From: Cloeon dipterum
Taxonomy: Eukaryota; Arthropoda; Insecta; Ephemeroptera; Baetidae
DNA length: 64,000 nucleotides
Direction: 5' to 3'
Assembly (NCBI RefSeq): GCF_949628265.1
Contig: NC_088788.1
Span: 10,788,001 to 10,852,000, forward strand
The notes below the pieces were generated by a model. That model saw nothing but the letters and a program-made list of their open reading frames with translations. It was not told where the DNA came from and searched no databases. Below are positions 47,501 through 58,703 of the stretch, in pieces. Position 1 is the first letter of the stretch. Each line of letters starts with the position of its first letter. Made by a program: the position numbers and the translations under genes.

Positions 47501-50500
47501 GGGCTGGTCAAAGTCCTTCAAATCGACATGAAATATTTAGTTTAGTTTACTGAACAAAATGAGACAGAGTAGTTGCACGTACCCCTTGGAAAATCCGTGA
47601 AATTAATTTTTTCCTTTAAAAATTGCCCATTTTCGAACTTTAATTTAAAAATCTCGGGTTAGGGCTGGTCAAAGTCCTTCAAATCGACATGAAATATTCA
47701 GTTTAGTTTACTGAACAAAATGAGACCGAGTAGTTGCACGTACCCCTTGGAAAATCCGTGAAATTAATTTTTTTCCCTTAAAAATTGCCCATTTTCGAAC
47801 TTTAATTTAAAAATCTCGGGTTAGGGCTGGTCAAAGTCCTTCAAATCGACATGAAATATTCAGTTTAGTTTACTGAACAAAATGAGATCGAGTAATTGCA
47901 CGTACCCCCTGGAAAATCTGCGCAATTAATTTTTTCCCTTATTAATTGCCCATTTTCGAACTTTAATTTAAAAATCTCGAGTTAGGGCTGGTCAAAGTCC
48001 TTCAAATCGACATGAAATATTCAGTTTAGTTTACTGAACAAAATGAGACCGAGTAGTTGCACGTACCCCTTGGAAAATCCGTGAAATTAATTTTTTCCTT
48101 TAAAAATTGCCCATTTTCGAACTTTAATTTAAAAATCTCGGGTTAGGGCTGGTCAAAGTCCTTCAAATCGACATGAAATATTCAGTTTAGTTATGTGAAC
48201 AAAATGAGACCGAGTAAGGGCACGTACCCCTTGGAAAATCCGTGAAATTAATTTTTTCCTTTAAAAATTGCCCATTTTCGAACTTTAATTTAAAAATCTC
48301 GAGTTAGGGCTGGTCAAAGTCCTTCAAATCGACATGAAATATTCAGTTTAGTTATGTGAACAAAATGAGACCGAGTAGTTGCACGTACCCCTTGGAAAAT
48401 CCGTGAAATTAATTTTTTCCTTTAAAAATTGCCCATTTTCGAACTTTAATTTAAAAATCTCGGGTTAGGGCTGGTCAAAGTCCTTCAAATCGACATGAAA
48501 TATTCAGTTTAGTTATGTGAACAAAATGAGACCGAGTAAGGGCACGTACCCCTTGGAAAATCCGTGAAATTAATTTTTTCCTTTAAAAATTGCCCATTTT
48601 CGAACTTTAATTTAAAAATCTCGAGTTAGGGCTGGTCAAAGTCCTTCAAATCGACATGAAATATTCAGTTTAGTCATGTGAACAAAATGAGATCGAGTAA
48701 TTGCACGTACCCCCTGGAAAATCCGTGAAATTAATTTTTTCCTTTAAAAATTGCCCATTTTCGAACTTTAATTTAAAAATCTCGGGTTAGGGCTGGTCAA
48801 AGTCCTTCAAATCGACATGAATTATTCAGTTTAGTTTACTGAACAAAATGAGACCGAGTAGTTGCACGTACCCCTTGGAAAATCCGTGAAATTAATTTTT
48901 TTCCCTTATTAATTGCCCATTTTCGAACTTTAATTTAAAAATCTCGAGTTAGGGCTGGTCAAAGTCCTTCAAATCGACATGAAATATTCAGTTTAGTTTA
49001 CTGAACAAAATGAGACCGAGTAGTTGCACGTACCCCTTGGAAAATCCGTGAAATTAATTTTTTCCTTTAAAAATTGCCCATTTTCGAACTTTAATTTAAA
49101 AATCTCGGGTTAGGGCTGGTTAAAGTCCTTCAAATCGACATGAATTATTCACTTTAGTTTACTGAACAAAATGAGATCGAGTAATTGCACGTACCCCCTG
49201 GAAAATCCGTGTAAATAATTTTTTCCCTTAAAAATTGCCCATTTTCGAACTTTAATTTAAAAATCTCGAGTTAGGGCTGGTCAAAGTCCTTCAAATCGAC
49301 ATGAAATATTCAGTTTAGTTATGTGAACAAAATGAGATCGAGTAATTGCACGTACCCCCTGGAAAATCCGTGTAAATAATTTTTTCCTTTAAAAATTGCC
49401 CATTTTCGAACTTTAATTTAAAAATCTCGAGTTAGGGCTGGTCAAAGTCCTTCAAATCGACATGAAATATTTAGTTTAGTTTACTGAACAAAATGAGACA
49501 GAGTAGTTGCACGTACCCCTTGGAAAATCCGTGAAATTAATTTTTTCCTTTAAAAATTGCCCATTTTCGAACTTTAATTTAAAAATCTCGGGTTAGGGCT
49601 GGTCAAAGTCCTTCAAATCGACATGAAATATTCAGTTTAATGCACTGAACAAAATGACACAGAGTAGTTGCACGTACCCCTTGGAAAATCCGTGAAATTA
49701 ATTTTTTCCTTTAAAAATTGCCCATTTTCGAACTTTAATTTAAAAATCTCGGGTTAGGGCTGGTCAAAGTCCTTCAAATCGACATGAAATATTCAGTTTA
49801 ATGCACTGAACAAAATGACACAGAGTAGTTGCACGTACCCCTTGGAAAATCCGTGAAATTAATTTTTTCCTTTAAAAATTGCCCATTTTCGAACTTTAAT
49901 TTAAAAATCTCGGGTTAGGGCTGGTCAAAGTCCTTCAAATCGACATGAAATATTCAGTTTAATGCACTGAACAAAATGACACAGAGTAGTTGCACGTACC
50001 CCTTGGAAAATCCGTGAAATTAATTTTTTCCTTTAAAAATTGCCCATTTTCGAACTTTAATTTAAAAATCTCGGGTTAGGGCTGGTCAAAGTCCTTCAAA
50101 TCGACATGAAATATTCAGTTTAGTTTACTGAACAAAATGAGACCGAGTAGTTGCACGTACCCCTTGGAAAATCCGTGAAATTAATTTTTTTCCCTTAAAA
50201 ATTGCCCATTTTCGAACTTTAATTAAAAAATCTCGAGTTAGGGCTGGTCAAAGTCCTTCAAATCGACATGAAATATTCAGTTTGATGCACTGAACAAAAT
50301 GAGATCGAGTAATTGCACGTACCCCTTGGAAAATCTGCGCAATTAATTTTTTCCCTTATTAATTGCCCATTTTCGAACTTTAATTTAAAAATCTCGAGTT
50401 AGGGCTGGTCAAAGTCCTTCAAATCGACATGAAATATTTAGTTTAGTTTACTGAACAAAATGAGACAGAGTAGTTGCACGTACCCCTTGGAAAATCCGTG

Positions 50501-51640
50501 AAATTAATTTTTTCCTTTAAAAATTGCCCATTTTCGAACTTTAATTTAAAAATCTCGGGTTAGGGCTGGTCAAAGTCCTTCAAATCGACATGAATTATTC
50601 ACTTTAGTTTACTGAACAAAATGAGATCGAGTAATTGCACGTACCCCCTGGAAAATCCGTGAAATTAATTTTTTCCTTTAAAAATTGCCCATTTTCGAAC
50701 TTTAATTTAAAAATCTCGGGTTAGGGCTGGTCAAAGTCCTTCAAATCGACATGAAATATTCAGTTTAATGCACTGAACAAAATGACACAGAGTAGTTGCA
50801 CGTACCCCTTGGAAAATCCGTGAAATTAATTTTTTCCTTTAAAAATTGCCCATTTTCGAACTTTAATTTAAAAATCTCGGGTTAGGGCTGGTCAAAGTCC
50901 TTCAAATCGACATGAAATATTTAGTTTAGTTTACTGAACAAAATGAGACAGAGTAGTTGCACGTACCCCTTGGAAAATCCGTGAAATTAATTTTTTCCTT
51001 TAAAAATTGCCCATTTTCGAACTTTAATTTAAAAATCTCGGGTTAGGGCTGGTCAAAGTCCTTCAAATCGACATGAAATATTCAGTTTGATGCACTGAAC
51101 AAAATGAGATCGAGTAATTGCACGTACCCCCTGGAAAATCCGTGAAATTAATTTTTTCCTTTAAAAATTGCCCATTTTCGAACTTTAATTTAAAAATCTC
51201 GGGTTAGGGCTGGTCAAAGTCCTTCAAATCGACATGAATTATTCACTTTAGTTTACTGAACAAAATGAGATCGAGTAATTGCACGTACCCCCTGGAAAAT
51301 CCGTGTAAATAATTTTTTCCCCTAAAAATTGCCCATTTTCGAACTTTAATTTAAAAATCTCGAGTTAGGGCTGGTCAAAGTCCTTCAAATCGACATGAAA
51401 TATTCAGTTTAGTTATGTGAACAAAATGAGATCGAGTAATTGCACGTACCCCCTGGAAAATCCGTGTAAATAATTTTTTCCCTTAAAAATTGCCCATTTT
51501 CGAACTTTAATTTAAAAATCTCGAGTTAGGGCTGGTCAAAGTCGTTCAAATTGACCTGAATTATTCAGTTTATTGCACTGAACAAAATGAGATTGAGTAA
51601 GGGCACGTACCCCCTGGAAAACCCACCCCTTTAATTTTTT
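44520..51640 (-). repeat. Right satellite array, about 44 units of 161 bases, inverted
   Basis: The complementary landmark AACAAAATGA recurs every 161 bases from about 44652 to 51581, which is 43 intervals. Units fall into recognisable variants (GAGACCGAG, GAGATCGAG or GACACAGAG after the landmark; TTTACTGAAC, TTATGTGAAC or TGCACTGAAC before it). The order of variants repeats at larger scale: a distinctive unit at about 44814 returns at 47392 and 50293, which is 16 and then 18 units later. Confidence 0.97.
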
Positions 51641-51840
51641 ACTCTAAACTTGGACCCATTTTTTAGTTTCTCCAATAACTTTTCAACTCTAAGACATTTT
51701 TCATATCGTTTAGGCACTGCTAAAATCACCCCTATCCCTTAAAACGAGACGAGCATCCCCCAAAACGTCTAAAAAAATTTAGGTTGGCAACATTGTTGAA
51801 AAAGCGGCTATCTTCTCGCGAGCGGCTAACGCGAGCGGCT

Positions 51841-52660
51841 AACTAAGTTCACATTCGTTTGTTTTCGTTGAAAATTTACAACTTACCGAGTGTTTTTTCC
51901 GGCGTTCTAAGAAAACTTTGTTTGATTTTACCAACACAAGGTGTTAAGAAACTCAGCAGGAAAATCTCATTACGCTGGCAAATCGTTATCACACAAAAAT
52001 CAGGTAATTGATTGGGGGAATTCTTATCGATGAATTTTTGCTACTGTTTGACAGTTCCCAGGTGATTCTTGTTTAGTCGTTTAGTTCAGTTGGAGAAAAG
52101 CGCGGTCGAGGTGGCAGCACCACTGTTCATATTATTGCCCCACTTCTCAGATATATTTTTGCCACTTTTTGCGGGAGCACTGGAGCTGTGTAATACCGTG
52201 TAATACAGTGGGTGCTCTGCTAGCTGTCGCTGCGACCTCTTTCACTGGGAATCCCGCACCTCGCCACACCTTTCGACTCTTATTGTTAATATTATTTTAA
52301 ATTTTTCCTCATTCATTTTCCTCAAACACTTTTAATGCGATTTTAACGTATTCCAGTTCATAAAAATAGTTTGAAATATTATGCAATTTCCCTTGTATTA
52401 TGTTTTAGAGACTATTTTTCCCTATATATTTTTTAACTTTTCTGATATAACGCAAGACATCGAGCAGATTGTTAAATATCTCCTAGTTTTATCTTGAAAA
52501 ATTGAAAATAGAATATTTAGCAATAAAGTTAAGCGTTATTCAAATTTTTAAAATGAAAAAAATCGCTTACCAGCGTTAAGATTTTGTTTGAAATTAATGT
52601 AGAGTAGAAATAAACAAGAGTTTATGGTGGTTTCCATTATTATTTCATTTTATTTAATGA
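51841..52660. promoter_or_regulatory. Probable 5' leader exon and promoter of the helicase gene (minus strand)
   Basis: On the minus strand the sequence CTCG|GTAAGT at 51890-51881 is a perfect splice donor. It is placed to pair with the acceptor next to the helicase ATG at 36928. The leader exon would end at 51887 and extend toward about 52.0-52.1 kb; I cannot place its start. The rest, to the stop of the 5'-nucleotidase, is AT-rich with one GC-richer patch at about 52.08-52.26 kb. The last bases (52649-52654) hold the minus-strand AATAAA of the 5'-nucleotidase, just after its stop. Confidence 0.45.
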
Positions 52661-55600
52661 TCACTGAAGCAAATAAGCAACAAGTAACGCAATCCCAGCT
52701 ATGTGGACAGACGGGTAAAAAAGTGAAGCGGCTCCACTGTCTGCGGTTCCAATCAACAGCGTGATCCTGCCCTCAACGGCAGCAAAAACCGGGCTGTTTT
52801 GCTTAATATAATCGGCAAATATTGAGCTTTCCTCTGCGTCTGAAACATTATTCACGTTATTTTTATAAGAAAAATATGTGATCTCTTGACATTAAAAAAA
52901 GGAGCTTGAAACTAGTTACGATTTTTTTTACCTAGCGTTGATTTATTAATCCCATGATTGCTAAAAACGCGGAAGCCATCTCCACCATCAGAGAGATAAG
53001 TACTCATGATCAGGGTGTAGGTTTCCTCAGGGTCGAGCGGGTAAAAAACGGGCACTCGACAGTTGCCGCAACGTGCTGTCGCTGATTTTACTCTTTCTCC
53101 AGGTGGTTTTTTCATATCATAAACCACATTGAGACCTTGAGCAATTGAATTTTATAGAAAAGGTCAGAAAATAAAACTAAAACCAACCTGAATACTGAAG
53201 AAATCTACCAGGGGCTTCGGTCCCTGCGAAATCATAATAGCGAACACTTTCTTCCAGTGCCTCTAATAAGTATGTCCCTTTGAGTTTCATTTTAATAATA
53301 CCGCTCTGAAATGGCAAAACGGCCAGAACATCTTCCATGGTTACATATCCTGGAAAAAGGCGAAGATTTTTTTCGTTTTTCCAAGGAAAATATCTAATAG
53401 TAACGAACCCGTATCGCTGCTTTTGTCGATGGAGTTCCTTATTCCGCCGCCGTTCTGAATCGCAATGGGAGCGTCCGTCCATCCCTGACCGGAATACGAT
53501 CTCGCATTCTAAAGAAAAAATAATAAGAAAAATGCAAAAAATCGATCATATTTCCAGTCACGTGGTACACAAAGGAGTCCGCGATCAGATTTCCCAGATT
53601 GCACTCTTCCATCCTGCAGGCAGATTGAGATCCGTTCAGGAAAACCATTGTTTTCCCGATTCTTTCCTTTGTCAAATTGGCAACTTTGTTAGCCCACGGT
53701 TTCAACTCGGCCAAAATCGCTGGATCTGTTACAATTATAAATTAATACAAGGAATCGAGTATCAGCGTAAAATAAATAAATACCTTCTTTAATGTTGAAG
53801 TCGAGAAGAATGGGGTTTCCTTCAACCGTCACAATTTCCCCGTTTTCGTCAAAGGTCATGTTCAGCATTCCCATGTATTTTGTGTAAGCGTACGCTTGCA
53901 CTACTGGCACCAATTTTCCACTCGCCTGTTTCATCATCGTCGGGTACAAACCAGACGGAATTTCAGAGTCAGGTCGGTGGCCTGCAATTAATAAAAAAAA
54001 TGTTACTCCTCTAGCGAGAGACTAAAGAAAAATTTGATCTATTCTAAAGTGAATACGCATTTGCATAATTATTGTTCTCGACTCAATTTTACTAAAGGTA
54101 AAACCAATAACCTGAGTAGAGGAACGTGTTGGTGTGGCCTCCAATTACCAAATCCAGTCCATCTACCTCCTGAGCAATTTTTTTGTCTACCGTGTGACCG
54201 GAATGGCCAAGCGCGATTAAAATATTAACGCCTGATGCTATTAGACGCTTGACCTCTCTTTTGATGGCTGTAACTTCATCTTCAAACTCGACATTTCCAA
54301 TGTCTTTTGCCAGATCCTGCGAATTTAAGATATATTTTAATGGGCTGCTTTCTTTACAATTTGAATATTAACTCTAGTTTCCGGTGTGAGGTATCCAATT
54401 ACTCCAATTTTCCGGCCGCCTACTTCCAAGACAACCGAAGGCCGCAGTTTGCTTAGGCTTGGCTCCCCGCTCACATTCAAGTTGGCTGCCAGATTTGGCA
54501 CGGTTACGTTTTCCAGGAACGGAGCAAGACCAGCAACACCGTCGTCGAATTCGTGGTTGCCAAGGCTCTGCAAATAATCGATTGGAAAAAATAATGAGAT
54601 TTTGGGGAAAATTATTCATAGTTCATAGGCGATGTCATTAAAAAGCGGCCAACACTTTATGGCGCTTTCGTGAGCAGCCGAGGCGCCTTTAACTTCTTCA
54701 TCGTTGATACAAAAGGACGTGCTTAAAATTTCAAACGTTGAACAAATATCTCCCACTGCTTTTGATACTCCTGAGAATGCCTTTTAACAATGTGAGAGCC
54801 AACACAATTATCGAGTCACTATTATCATTTAATCAGTCTTTTAATTTATTTTGCTATGATAACAATTAGGGTTTGGGTATGGGAATAATTAGGTTTTTCG
54901 CGTATCCTTTATTTGCGGCTAGTTTCTCCCGGTTTTTGCAAACAATTTTTCCAGCTATCGATTCTTGTATTTTTAGCTCTTGCTAACTTATGAAAGCAAA
55001 CATTTTTATAAAATTTGTATCAGATAATAATTTTACGAAAAAATCATTTAAAAATACAAAATGCTGTGAACTCCAGATTTTTAGATACCGTTTTACCATG
55101 TTTTAATGGTAAAACTGGTCAATTTCGAGTTCTTTAATATATTATATTTATTATAAACAACAAAAACTGGTGGAAACCGCAAAAAAACCTGCACTGCAAG
55201 TTACGGAAACTCCCCGGGAGATTCCCAGCCCTGATAAAAATGGGATGACATAGCTGTGGCAGCGGGTAATGCCAGTATCTTTTCGGAATGTAGATTGTAG
55301 CAAAATTTGCGTGTTGCAACAATCGCTCAACATTCGCGATTCAGATTTCAGTTAGTTATAATTGCATAGACTAAAAAACGAAAGAGAGGGTCAATATTTT
55401 TACAGCATTTCAGAACCTGAGGCTTGTTTGTAATTCATCGCAGTGGGATCTAGCCCAATGTAGCCAAGATTAACAAATAATTGTCAGTCTGCGCCCACGG
55501 TTTTGCGTTAATTCTAGTGCGTGTCAGTGGTAATCACCGGTGCAGCACAAAATGTTTTGAATTAATATCAGACAGAGTCAGGCACGTTTTCTTCCTCTCA

Positions 55601-57313
55601 GTCATAACAACTATGTGAAGAAAACACCACAAACACTTTTCGAGGAGACGAATGGAATCAGATTGCAGTTTTATGCAAACGGTTGTGACAGAAGAGAAGT
55701 GTAATTGAAAACAAAGCCTAATGTAATGAGTAGTGCACACGTGGATGACATAGCTGTGGCAGCGGATAATACCAGAGTCTTTTCGGATTGCAGATTGTAG
55801 CAAAATTTGCGTGTTACAAAAATCGCTCAACAATACATACATTGTATATTATTGTTCATGATTTATTTAAAGTGGAATGATACTGGGCAACAATTGAAAA
55901 TTATTTGAATTGTTCGATGCCATAAACAATTGATCAATAAACAATTTGTTCAACAATTTGTTCAACAATTTGCAATAATAAAAAAGGACCTTCCTACAAT
56001 AAAAATTCAAATTTTGCCAATTTTCTCCAAAATTTACAGTGCTTGAACATATTTTCTTCGCATATTCCGATTCCTCTCGTCGAGATCTATCCAACGGTGT
56101 ATGCCACTTATTGGGCAAACTCTTGGTTTTGAAATTAAATCGGATTTCAAGTAAGGAGACAGCCATTACCATTTAAAAAGCACGGTAACTTTCCAAGCCA
56201 TTTTCTCAAAAAATTACAGCGCTTCCTAGGTCAATTAAGGCTTTAACTGAATCCTAAGAGGCGAGGTTATGCATTGGCAACAAGCATTTTCCAGGCTTTT
56301 GCAGTATCATTCCTCTTTAAAACCACACAAAACACAAGAAACATAGAACTTGGGCCGCATATATAAGCTCCTTTTGAGTCAACTGGTCTTGATTGACTGG
56401 TTGCGTGGTATTGGATAAGCACGCGCGCACTGACAATGAGTGAGTAAAAATTAATATTTCAATCACATCTTCATACAATAAGCCAATAAGCCAATAAGCG
56501 TCAAAGCGCTGGTTGTGCATCAATTTTATCACATGGTGTACTGATTTAAAAAAGCGAAACTTTAGGAATGATTTGGAAAGTAATGAAATATGGTATGTGG
56601 GACTCAAAATTAGTGGTTCACTTTATCTCTTTTGTTGTGAGTTTGTCTATGGCCAAATTTTAATGGTTATAAAAAAAACTATAAAAACATTTGAAACTAA
56701 CTATAGCCTATATGGATTTTTTGTGGGAGAGGGGATTTGGTTTTTAAAAGTCAGCCAGTAAAATTGCTAACAAACTCTTGAACAAATATTGGTTAAAAAT
56801 CATTATGTACAAAGTTCAACGCAATGAAGTTTATCAAAATCAAACATGTTTTCTCCGAGTAAATAATCATTCAAACGACTGTCACTCTCTAGTCATCACA
56901 ACAGCTGCAGAATTTCTCAACAATTATTCTGGCGCAATTTTTATTGAGTGTAATAAATAAATTTCTCTCACCATTGCGTCCAATCCGATCAAATTGACGA
57001 AAAACGCGACAACACGCCATTTGTGCACGGTGTACCAAGTGGTGCCTTGGTAAGTGTCGCCCGCATTCAGAAACAACACGTTTTTCTCGGCGCTTCTCAC
57101 GTCCTTCACAACCTGAGACACCCTGGCGAAGCCGCCGAAGCAGTAGTTGGTGCTTAGGAACTTTTGCGAGCACTTGCCCGACCTGCCGTTCGTCTGCTCG
57201 AAACGCGCGTGCATGTCGTTGTTGTGCAGCACGACCAGGCGAAAGTGGCCGTCGGCCGCGGCCATCGAACCGGCGGCGGCCAGCAAGCAGACGGCCACTG
57301 TGACGGCCAGCAT
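52661..57313 (-). CDS. Ecto-5'-nucleotidase (CD73/apyrase family), GPI-anchored
   Basis: Nine exons on the minus strand (57313-56972, 54567-54373, 54316-54112, 53981-53784, 53725-53562, 53508-53409, 53349-53188, 53135-52932, 52839-52661) join in frame to 582 residues, near the CD73 length of about 574. The ATG at 57313 was chosen because a clear signal peptide follows it (hydrophobic to about residue 20); an in-frame upstream ATG at 57496 would bury that signal. Metal-site motifs: HNNDMHARFEQ (Asp33, His35), NAGD (Asp86), GNHEFD (about 117-122), LGHSG (His217) and GGHTN (His240). C-terminal substrate-domain motifs: NGGGIR (about 387-392) and GGDGF (about 507-510). The last ~20 residues are hydrophobic, preceded by a small-residue DSGAAS site, as for a GPI anchor. 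It should dephosphorylate extracellular nucleotides to nucleosides. Intron 1 (54568-56971, 2.4 kb) holds repeats but no gene I can support. Confidence 0.95.
55243..55332 (+). repeat. 90-base dispersed repeat, copy 1
   Basis: Lies in intron 1 of the 5'-nucleotidase. It begins GGATGACATAGCTGTGGCAG and ends in AATCGCTCAACA. It matches 55743-55832 almost base for base and, inverted, the right half of 57836-57966. Confidence 0.75.
55743..55832 (+). repeat. 90-base dispersed repeat, copy 2
   Basis: Same orientation as copy 1, about 500 bases away in the same intron, with roughly ten base differences by eye. Confidence 0.75.
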
Positions 57314-58318
57314 CGTGCCTCCTTTAACCTGAACTGATGAATGGAGCACCTGCAGCAGGGTTGGCGCAGCGCGAGCTCGATTTCTTCTCGCTCCAAGGCG
57401 GCGGCGGCGGCAGGCGCATGCTCTCGCGAGCAGAAAGTGGAGTGTGGGCTTAATGAATAACCGTCGCTGCCTGAACAATGACTCTGAACATTTCAAAGGC
57501 TATCTACTATTGTGGATGGATTAGAACGGTCCCTGATAACAAAATGATGGTATTATTATTAAGCTCTTGAATGGTAAATATTATTAATATTTCTAACTCT
57601 ATTATTTACCGCTCGTTTAATACTGTTGCGCGAAGATGATGCTCTCAGTTGACCACTTGATGGCGTTTAAATTATTATTTGCGCTTTTTGTGTAACATTT
57701 ATTTAAGCTACAAATTTTTCACGAATGGCAAAATAGATCAACTTGCGAGATGCACAAAATTTTCCACGCAAACGAAGCATTCATTTACCGAACAGAATAA
57801 CGTACACTAATCTCATGAATGAAATCAAACATTTTGTGGCAGCGCCTATAGCCAGTATCCCCAACAAAAGGGTTGATTTTCGATTTTTGCATAAATTGTT
57901 GAGTGATTTTTGCAACACGCAAATTGTGCTACAACCCGAAAAGATACTGGGATTGGTCGCTGTCACAATGTTAAAAACAATACATTACAACAGAAGAGGG
58001 GAATGTCAACCAAACAGCGTGTTCAAGATAAAGCTACCCAGGAGGCCAAAGCCAAAATATAGACACAGGCAAAAATGACATTACCAAAACACTCGAACAT
58101 TTGTTGCAATATATTTAGAAATTTGTTTTTATTTATTTCCTAAAGTTTTTATGCTATTTTGTGGCCAAATGTTTACTTAAATCTAGCTTTAAGGGTTGTA
58201 AAATAGTTCATATATGATATTGCAGCAGGAGATAAGTTTTTATTTCCAATTTAAAAATCTTAGAAAAATATATTTATTTAATATTTGAAAAGTGTGACCA
58301 CTCGAGGTTGTTTTCATG
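57314..58318. other. Upstream region of the 5'-nucleotidase
   Basis: The GC-rich part (57314-57500) next to the start codon is the likely 5' leader and promoter of the nucleotidase. Beyond it the sequence is AT-rich, with one inverted-repeat copy at 57836-57966 and no convincing exon. Confidence 0.5.
57836..57966 (-). repeat. MITE-like copy of the 90-base repeat family
   Basis: About 130 bases. The left end GTGGCAGCGCCTATAGCCAG and the complement of the right end (GTGACAGCGACCAATCCCAG) are imperfect terminal inverted repeats. The right half matches copies 1 and 2 in inverted orientation. It is probably a short non-autonomous element. Confidence 0.6.
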
Positions 58319-58703
58319 TTGAATATAATTAAAACCAGGCTTCATCCTCGTTGTCAATTAAAGAGAAATTCGTCTTCTTTATTTCTCGACCAGTTTCGAC
58401 GTCATCAAGTACGTCCTAATCATGAGTTACAATTACAATCAAATACAAACAATGCAATAATGTCACATCTAAAATCATATAAATTCCATACAATTCTTAA
58501 AAAACACCCACCTATTCATGAGGCACTTGAGGCAAGCTCCAAAGACCAAATGTAACAAATTCTAAGCCACCCCTTTGTTAAATAACACGCACATCTCACA
58601 GGTGGTAGGGAACCTTTTTGTTCCGTGAGCTAAATTTTCCCCTTTCAGACGAATTTCTCTTTAATTGACAACGAGGATGAAGCCTGGTTTTAATTATATT
58701 CAA
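58319..58703. repeat. Inverted-repeat element with perfect 57-base arms
   Basis: The left arm (58319-58375) and right arm (58647-58703) are exact reverse complements over 57 bases, starting TTGAATATAATTAAAACCAG. They enclose about 270 bases. The open frame across the interior matches nothing I recognise. Perfect arms imply recent origin or gene conversion. No target-site duplication is evident; a local inverted duplication is the alternative to a MITE. Confidence 0.8.

Larger units (their letters stand above)
37061..51840. mobile_element. Giant fold-back element with satellite-bearing inverted arms
   Basis: The two ends are near-identical inverted copies over about 250 bases (37061-37310 against 51590-51840). 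Each starts with repeats of AGCCGCTCGCG, then a unique stretch, then a ~161-base tandem satellite in opposite orientations. The left arm reaches about 39230 and the right arm begins about 44520; the core between them has no transposase I can recognise. The architecture resembles Drosophila Foldback and Galileo elements, whose long inverted termini contain tandem repeats; relationship to those families is not shown here. The exact tips are uncertain, because weaker inverted similarity (GTGAACTTA) continues about 8-12 bases outward. Flanking AACTT (left) and AACTA (right) may be a decayed target duplication. Two separate satellite arrays in inverted orientation are an alternative, but the shared non-satellite ends argue for one unit. 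Confidence 0.8.

Noticed and set aside
37290..51640. CRISPR-like regularly spaced repeats
   Set aside because: The whole 161-base unit repeats with no unique spacers, and the sequence is from an animal; it is satellite DNA.
53337..53792. Plus-strand 151-codon open frame
   Set aside because: It runs antisense to confirmed 5'-nucleotidase exons and their introns and has no family resemblance.
57314..57496. In-frame N-terminal extension of the 5'-nucleotidase
   Set aside because: It would bury the signal peptide that begins at 57313 and is Arg-rich low-complexity leader sequence.
57743..58078. Plus-strand 111-codon open frame
   Set aside because: It overlaps the MITE-like repeat and has no acceptable homology or splice context.
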